NCBI GenBank assembly: GCA_028753945.1
Contig: JAPNXP010000002.1
Location: 9,176,001 to 9,240,000 of the forward strand
Source of the DNA: Hexactinellida sp. DTS-2022
Taxonomy: Eukaryota; Porifera; Hexactinellida
Reading direction: 5' to 3'
Length of the DNA stretch: 64,000 nucleotides
Shown: piece by piece, positions 58,310 to 64,000 of the stretch
Position numbering within the stretch: position 1 is the stretch's first letter
How the letters are laid out: each line of letters starts with the position of its first letter
Notes under the pieces: generated by a model
Database searches by the model: none
The model's input: the letters and a program-made list of their open reading frames with translations, nothing else
What the model was told of the DNA's origin: nothing
Program-made: the position numbers and the translations under genes

Positions 58310-59290
58310 GTATCCACCCATAGAAATAAATCGGAAAAGTACTTACAAACACAAGAAAAATAGATTTTTTGTGTGTGGGAAAGTATAGCAGAACGACCAT
58401 ATCTAACATTTGCACATGGTTTTGAATCTCTACAAATCGTTTTTCATTGTTATGAGCTATTTTCCTCAGCAAAACAGTGGTTTCACCACTTTTAACGATT
58501 CTCAAAACTGTATTCCTCAACATTGGTCAGATTGAGGTTTTCATTACTCTATCCAAGAAATCACTGACTAAAATAATCAACAATTCATCAAAAAATTTAT
58601 AAAAAAGTTGAAATGTGGAACCTTATGGCCTACAATCTCTTTCAAGGGTACGTTTTCTTGTCCCTTTTCTTTCTCAGACACCTGAGGTGGTAGAATCAAA
58701 AGTACGTCTTAAAATACTCGAAATACCCGACTTCTTATCCTTCAATAATACATTTCGTGACTCTAGCACGCAACGTTTTCAAAATGGTCCATCTATGGGC
58801 ATGTAATGTGCCCATTTTTGATGACGCAGCAAAATTCCTATAGTCAAATGTATAGACTCTATTTCTTAGCTCTAACCATCTAATCACATCAATATCCCAC
58901 TACAAACTCATTGGAAGAACAAATGAGACCATTATTCAAATGTCTACAATTCTATGAATTCAAATGCCCATGTGGTGTCATTTCAGTGATGTGACAATAA
59001 ACCTTGAAATTAATTAATATGAGAAAGCTTAGCTCTAAATTCCTAGGAATATCAATGATCCATTTCAAGTTAGTTAGTAAAGTTTAATATGGTATTATAC
59101 AATTTTCTACTTGATTACAACCGCTCACTGGCGCTCAGTGCCATTTTTCTAGAAATTTTTGAATTGACCAGATGTGGCAATAAATAGCGTACTTTTTTTG
59201 ATAAATACCAGAGATTAAGGCTTGACATTTTTTAAATACAATCTATGTTACTTACCTGTTAGATCTATTACCTCGGAATTTCATTAATCA
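58310..59290 (+). repeat. Dispersed repeat H, copy 2
   Basis: Collinear with 22590-23720 (see that entry for blocks). No coding region recognised. Confidence 0.7.
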
Positions 59291-60004
59291 GCAATAAACA
59301 AAAAGATAATTGACCAACAATACTAATAACGAGGTAATTTCAACTATTTCCCTCGTCGGAGGCTTCAAAAATAATTATTGGCTCTCAAAAGTTGAAAATA
59401 ATATATTGGACTAAAGCATAGCCTATGAAACATAAGGCCATTTCACTGAGCCAAATGCGCCTGGACCAGGGATAAGATGAAGTCGATTTTCTTGTATACC
59501 CATAATCTAAATATACATATTTTGATTAAAACTATAAATGCTTTTCTGTATTAGAAAAATAGTTAACGAGATTCGTCTGTCAATATTAGTTATTCTAATT
59601 ACAAATTCTCTTTATGGCTATTCGATATCAGAAACTAAAATAATTACATATAATTGAGAATACACTCATTTTACAGTTTATTGAATAAAACACTAATTCC
59701 ATATACCGTATTTATTCGAATAGTAGCCAGGCGATTATTGTTTTAGGCCATTTTCTGACCAATAATTTTTGTGACTTTTCGAGAATATCACATATTGATA
59801 CAATTTATATATTGTATTCGGTTGATAATCGTATTGCAACTAATATTAGATAAAGAAATTTACTCAGGGTACCGGTAGTAAATTAGTATTTAGTAATTTG
59901 GGGGGGGCTATTATTGGAGGTAGGTGATTATTCGAATAGGGGCACTATTAGAGTATATACGCTTTGTTGTATATTATAGATCTGAATTTTTTTCTTCGAA
60001 ATCG
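59291..60004. other. No gene; possible small MITE at about 59700-59960
   Basis: TATTCGAATAGTAGCC near the left and, inverted, GGGGCACTATT..TATTCGAATA-like sequence near the right suggest a foldback element. The ends are not resolved. Confidence 0.35.
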
Positions 60005-60012
60005 GTCTAGAA

Positions 60013-62336
60013 CAGTGGTTCCCAACGGGGGCAATATCGCCCCCCTGGGGGCGATTATCGATTTTGGAGGGGCGAAAATTCGGCACATATTTGAAGGGGG
60101 GCGATGTAGTTCTCTCAGGGGCGATGCTATTTACACACTATTTTAACAATGTCTATTCCAAATTGTTATCTTTAGGGGAATAATTAAAATTCTGAGATTC
60201 GGAATTTTGTCAAATAGTAAACAAATTATGAACAGATTAAATCTCGTGTTTTCTTTATATTTCAAGCCATATCAATTGTGATTCAAATAGTGATTTTCGT
60301 AAACATATAGCTTATAATGATTCATGTATAAAATTGTATATTATTTAGTTGTATTAAACAAATTGACATAATATCCTGATTATAATTAATTAATAATGAT
60401 ATCAAAGAGGAAATGTCGTCAGTATTCTGTTGATTATTTGACATACGGATTTATCCCGGCTCCACATAATGAACAGTTTCCAATGTGTCTTCTTTGCTTC
60501 CAGACATTCTCTAATGAAGCTATGAAACCTTCAAGGATGCAGGATCATCTTCACAGGAAGCACCTTGATAAAAAGGTTGCCCCATTGACATACTTTAAAG
60601 GTTTGCGCGATAGATTTCAAGTTAGAAATACGCTTAACAGTGCCTTTGAGAAGAGTCAATCTATGGTGGATGATGGGTTGATTGCTTCTTACAACATTTC
60701 CAAAATAATTGCACAAACACTACAGCCACATACCATAGGTAAGGCACTGATTATCCCTGTACTAAAGGAAGTTATTTCAACGGTTATGCATGAAACTCCC
60801 AGTAGATTTATTTCAAACATTCCAATAAGTAATAACACAGTCAAGCGAAGAATTGATGAAATGGGCCAAGATGTTGAGCTACAACTAATAAGATTGATTC
60901 AGGTAACAGAATTTGCATTACAACTCGATGAATCCACGCTTCCTGACAACCAAGCCCTTCTGATGGCATATGTAAGATTTATGAATTCTGGAGTTACACA
61001 TGAGGAAATGCTTTTTGCAAAAACCCTTAAAACAGACACCAAGGGGGAGACTATTTTCAATATGGTAACATCGTATATGGAAGAGAAAGCTATCCCTTTG
61101 GAAAATTTTATTGCTGTAGCAACTGTTCGGGCACCAGCAATGACAGGCCGTTATCGAGGCTTCATTGCTTTTATGAAGAAAGCTGTTCCTGGAATTTTTA
61201 CCATCCATTGTATTGTTCATCATCAACATCTTGTTGCCAAGAACTTAAGTGTTAATCTTCATACATCACTTAACATTGTTATCAAGGTTATCAACAAGAT
61301 CAAGAGCCGCTCATTGAATGATCGAATGTTCCGAGAGCTATGTCATGAAAATGGTGAGGAATTCGAGCGTTTATTACTACCTACAGAAGTGAGATGGCTA
61401 TCAAAAGGAAATTGTCTGAAGCGTGTTTCTGAGCTCTTTGATACAATTGTAGAGTTTTTAGAGGAACAAGACGGTGATCTAAGTACCAAGCTCAAAGCAA
61501 TTGAACAGGACACTTTCTATTTGACTGATATTTTCGAGAAGCTCAATAGGGTCAATCTACAATTACAGGGAGCAAAAACTAATCTTATACAGTGTAAGAG
61601 TGTTATCATGTCCTTCATTGACAAACTATCACTGTACAAGCAAAACCTTAGTCGACGTGAATTCAGTCAGTTTCCCACACTGAAGAAAAAAGCAGACAGC
61701 ATTACTGATGATACCCTGTTAGTATATTCAGAACACTTGCAATCTCTGCATCAGGATATGCTCAAACGCTTCGGGGATTTGAAAGAATTACATATCCAAC
61801 CGTGGATTTTAGATCCATTCTCAATTGATTCAAGTTATGTAGACATAGATATTCAAGAGGAATTTTCTGATATTAAGCACGACATGAATGCGACAAGGAG
61901 ATTCGAAAAATGTGGTTATAATGCTTTATGGAATGATGCAGATATTTTGACAAAATACCCATTGTTGTGGCAGAGGGTGAAATTACTGATGATTGCCTTC
62001 CCAACGTCTTACCTAGTTGAAATGGGTTTCAGTAAGGTCAACAGCCTATTGACAAATACAAGAAATAAGCTTAACGTAACATCTGGTGGTGATCTACGTT
62101 TAGCTTTGACAAAATTTACGCCAGATGTGGAAAACTTATGTAGGCAACATCAAGCACAGCCATCTCATTGACTGCGGAGACTTTATATTATGACTGAATT
62201 ATCCTAGCATATTAATTTAATAATGTTACAATATAGTATTAAACCAGTATAAATGTCTCAATTAGAACTAAGGGGGCGATTTGTAAACTAATTTGGTAAA
62301 ATTGGGCGAATGACGAAAAAAGGTTGGGAACCACTG
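60013..62336 (+). mobile_element. hAT transposon of Charlie/ZBED type (2.3 kb)
   Basis: The tips CAGTGGTTCCCAAC match at both ends (inverted), with GGGGGCGAT-type subterminal motifs. An exact 8-bp TSD, GTCTAGAA, lies at 60005-60012 and 62337-62344. It carries one intronless gene on the plus strand. Confidence 0.93.
60396..62171 (+). CDS. BED-finger hAT transposase, 591 aa, second catalytic Asp replaced
   Basis: An uninterrupted frame fills the element. Features: BED-type zinc finger (C31, C34, H51, H56); Asp178 in LQLDESTLPD; the usual TDGAPAM block reads TVRAPAMTGRYRG, so Val244 stands where the second catalytic Asp is expected; HCIVHHQHLVAKNL; VRWLSKGNCLKR; and Glu542 in LVEMGFSKVNSLLTNTRNK at the C-terminal dimerisation region. 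The order and length fit the ZBED5/SCAND3-like hAT-Charlie group. The open frame looks young, but the Asp loss predicts no cleavage activity unless another residue substitutes. DNA binding and dimerisation may remain. Confidence 0.9.
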   Translation: MISKRKCRQYSVDYLTYGFIPAPHNEQFPMCLLCFQTFSNEAMKPSRMQDHLHRKHLDKKVAPLTYFKGLRDRFQVRNTLNSAFEKSQSMVDDGLIASYNISKIIAQTLQPHTIGKALIIPVLKEVISTVMHETPSRFISNIPISNNTVKRRIDEMGQDVELQLIRLIQVTEFALQLDESTLPDNQALLMAYVRFMNSGVTHEEMLFAKTLKTDTKGETIFNMVTSYMEEKAIPLENFIAVATVRAPAMTGRYRGFIAFMKKAVPGIFTIHCIVHHQHLVAKNLSVNLHTSLNIVIKVINKIKSRSLNDRMFRELCHENGEEFERLLLPTEVRWLSKGNCLKRVSELFDTIVEFLEEQDGDLSTKLKAIEQDTFYLTDIFEKLNRVNLQLQGAKTNLIQCKSVIMSFIDKLSLYKQNLSRREFSQFPTLKKKADSITDDTLLVYSEHLQSLHQDMLKRFGDLKELHIQPWILDPFSIDSSYVDIDIQEEFSDIKHDMNATRRFEKCGYNALWNDADILTKYPLLWQRVKLLMIAFPTSYLVEMGFSKVNSLLTNTRNKLNVTSGGDLRLALTKFTPDVENLCRQHQAQPSH

Positions 62337-62384
62337 GTCTAGAACAATTTTTTTGGTTTTTTCCCATTTTTAATTAATATTAAC

Positions 62385-62798
62385 TAGAGCTGAAACTTAT
62401 ATACCGAATATTCGAAAATTCGTTCGAAATGATTGAACGAATATTCGTTCGTTTGCAAACGAATATTCGTTAGGAAATGAATATTCGCTTAGACGAATAT
62501 TAGATTGAAACGGATATTTCAGTAACCAATTTTGGACAACAACAAGACTTTGGTATAGCTTAGAGATATCGTAAATATATATACCCACATAAACTAGCTG
62601 ACTATTAGTCAACTTGTGTATAATACACTTTGTAACTATTCTTATACCATTCAAACATTTTCAAAAACCCATTTTCCAATGTACTTTGTCTCTAGAAATT
62701 GTTTTAATGCTTAGTCATCCAAACGAACGAATATTCGAATATTCGTTCGTTTAGTCAAAGGTTCGTTCGTGACATTTCGAATATTCGTTTCAGGCCTA
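62385..62798. mobile_element. 414-bp hAT-type MITE
   Basis: An exact 8-bp TSD, ATATTAAC, lies at 62377-62384 and 62799-62806. The ends TAGAGCTGAAAC and (reverse complement) TAGGCCTGAAAC are inverted. The interior is rich in GAATATTCG and AACGAA motifs on both sides. It lies 40 bp from the Charlie element. Confidence 0.82.
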
Positions 62799-62855
62799 AT
62801 ATTAACTCTTATTATGAAGAAATTTTTCAAAAAATCAATAAAACGGACAAACTGA

Positions 62856-63208
62856 GTTTGCGCCAACATTCCCGCAGAAGTTTAAATACCAGATATCAAG
62901 TTAAATCCTTTTCTCTCGTATAGTTTATGAGAAGATCTGTGATATTTCGGGTTGTATAAGCTTTTCGATGCATTCTTCACATTTTGTGACCTAATCTAGA
63001 CGAAATTCCATGAAAATCCAAGAAAAGATGGGGTTTTTGACAGGAAATCTTTTAGAACATAAAAAAAATATACTTCTAAATTTGATAGAGCTTATACAAC
63101 ACGAAAAATCACAGATCTATTCATGAAGTATACAATAGAATAACATTCAACTTGACATCTGGAATAAAAACATCTGCGCGAATGTTAGCGCAAACCCAGA
63201 TTGTGTTA
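62856..63208. repeat. Long inverted repeat (foldback), about 350 bp
   Basis: GTTTGCGCCAACATTCCCGC on the left pairs with GCGCGAATGTTAGCGCAAAC-like sequence on the right. Further in, ATCTGTGATATTTCGGGTTG pairs with CACGAAAAATCACAGAT. Parts of the same repeat occur at 2130-2200 (GATCTATTCATGAACTATAC) and 23925-23950. Confidence 0.7.
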
Positions 63209-64000
63209 AAAGGGTATAGGAATTTAACATTAGCAAAATTAAAAAAATTAAAATTTAAAAAAGTATTAGTTAATGCGTCAGCATTTTTATCTATACGTAG
63301 CATTTGGTTTCAACACTTCCAATAATAAATCATGAGTTATGACGAAATTATGAATTTGTTTTTGTCTGTTTTGTCATGTTTTCACTCCTCAAGGCCATCA
63401 AATACGCAATAATGTATTATACGTATAACACCCCAATTAGTTAATACAAAGATGGAAATAGCATTTGTGCACAAAATGAGACGTTGTTCGACAAGATCCA
63501 ATAATTATTCGATTAGTTATGGACTTTTTGCCCCTCAAAAGGGGCCAAAAAATCAGACATTTCACACCTGTTGATATTTCAGAAACGCTTTGAGATAGAA
63601 TAATCATAGCCATTGGAAAATACTGTAAATACCTGACTTTCCATACGTATATAATACATTTAGGACCCTAAGTGTCACGGTTTTCAGCATGACCACATAT
63701 GGTAATTTTCATGTTACAAATTTTGATGACGAAGGAAATTTCCAACTCTTGATCCATGCACAGCAGAAATTCGCTCAAAATTTGTGATCACATCATGATA
63801 GTATTTCATTCTCATTTGAAAACCTTTTGGGTTTATATTTTAATTTGAATGATATGTTCTGCATTAAAATGCCCATATATGTTTGTTGGTGTCTGAGTGT
63901 CAATATTTTAATTACTGTGACAAAAATCCAACTTCGGATCCAAATTAGATAGACCTTTGCTCTAAATTGCTAAAAATATTATAATTAAATTTCAAATGAC
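63209..64000. repeat. Diverged repeat with the family-H/J internal module
   Basis: ATAATACATTTAGGACCCTA, CACATATGG, TTTTGATGACGAAGGAAATT and a later AAATGCCCATATATG correspond in order to blocks of repeats H and J. Runs past the window edge. No gene seen. Confidence 0.5.

Overview
The window reads as repeat-dense, AT-rich DNA from an animal, most likely an invertebrate. The evidence is short GT-AG introns inside transposase genes, THAP, BED, TTF and PHD zinc-finger transposases, and many target-site duplications (TSDs). I found no ordinary host gene that I can name, and no rRNA, tRNA or CRISPR array. The species cannot be fixed from the sequence alone.

Layout. 0-9.7 kb holds fragments: a split retroelement integrase, a THAP/P-element-like transposase remnant, a tyrosine-recombinase scrap, a pogo/Tigger pseudogene and small hAT-type MITEs. 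9.8-12.0 kb is a 2.2-kb non-autonomous hAT. 12.8-21.0 kb is a nested stack. Its outer layer is a Transib/RAG1-like element with CACAGTG ends and a 5-bp TSD. Inside it sit a TTAA-flanked foldback element and a complete 3.2-kb transposon (8-bp TSD, ~400-bp inverted repeats) with an uninterrupted 726-codon transposase. 21-27.7 kb is dispersed repeats, a palindromic minisatellite and MITEs. 28.1-31.7 kb is a TTAA element carrying an apparently intact hAT (two-exon, 752 aa). 32.9-35.3 kb is a USP-like cysteine-peptidase pseudogene split by a TTAA element. 35.6-38.9 kb and 45.6-46.9 kb are two copies of one TTAA element, the first filled with two more TTAA elements. 40.0-43.5 kb is a broken Mutator-like/Kolobok-like transposase with a 2A-like motif and a PHD-like tail. 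43.9-44.2 kb holds a small, GC-rich, probably spliced gene of unknown function. 47.0-50.1 kb is a four-layer nest inside a 166-bp satellite. 53.1-56.3 kb is a second two-exon hAT (728 aa) with a 31-bp minisatellite upstream. 56.5-58.3 kb is a second satellite. 60.0-62.3 kb is an intronless BED-finger hAT (591 aa) that has lost one catalytic aspartate.

How the parts relate. Two insertion chemistries dominate: 8-bp-TSD hAT elements, and at least six end-families that all target TTAA. Several insertions can be checked against empty sites within this window, because the interrupted repeat exists elsewhere uninterrupted. The MITE at 27.0-27.7 kb shares its ends with the transposase-bearing element at 40.0 kb, which makes that transposase, or a relative, the best local candidate for mobilising part of the TTAA group. 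All family names come from motif recognition by eye, not from database searches.
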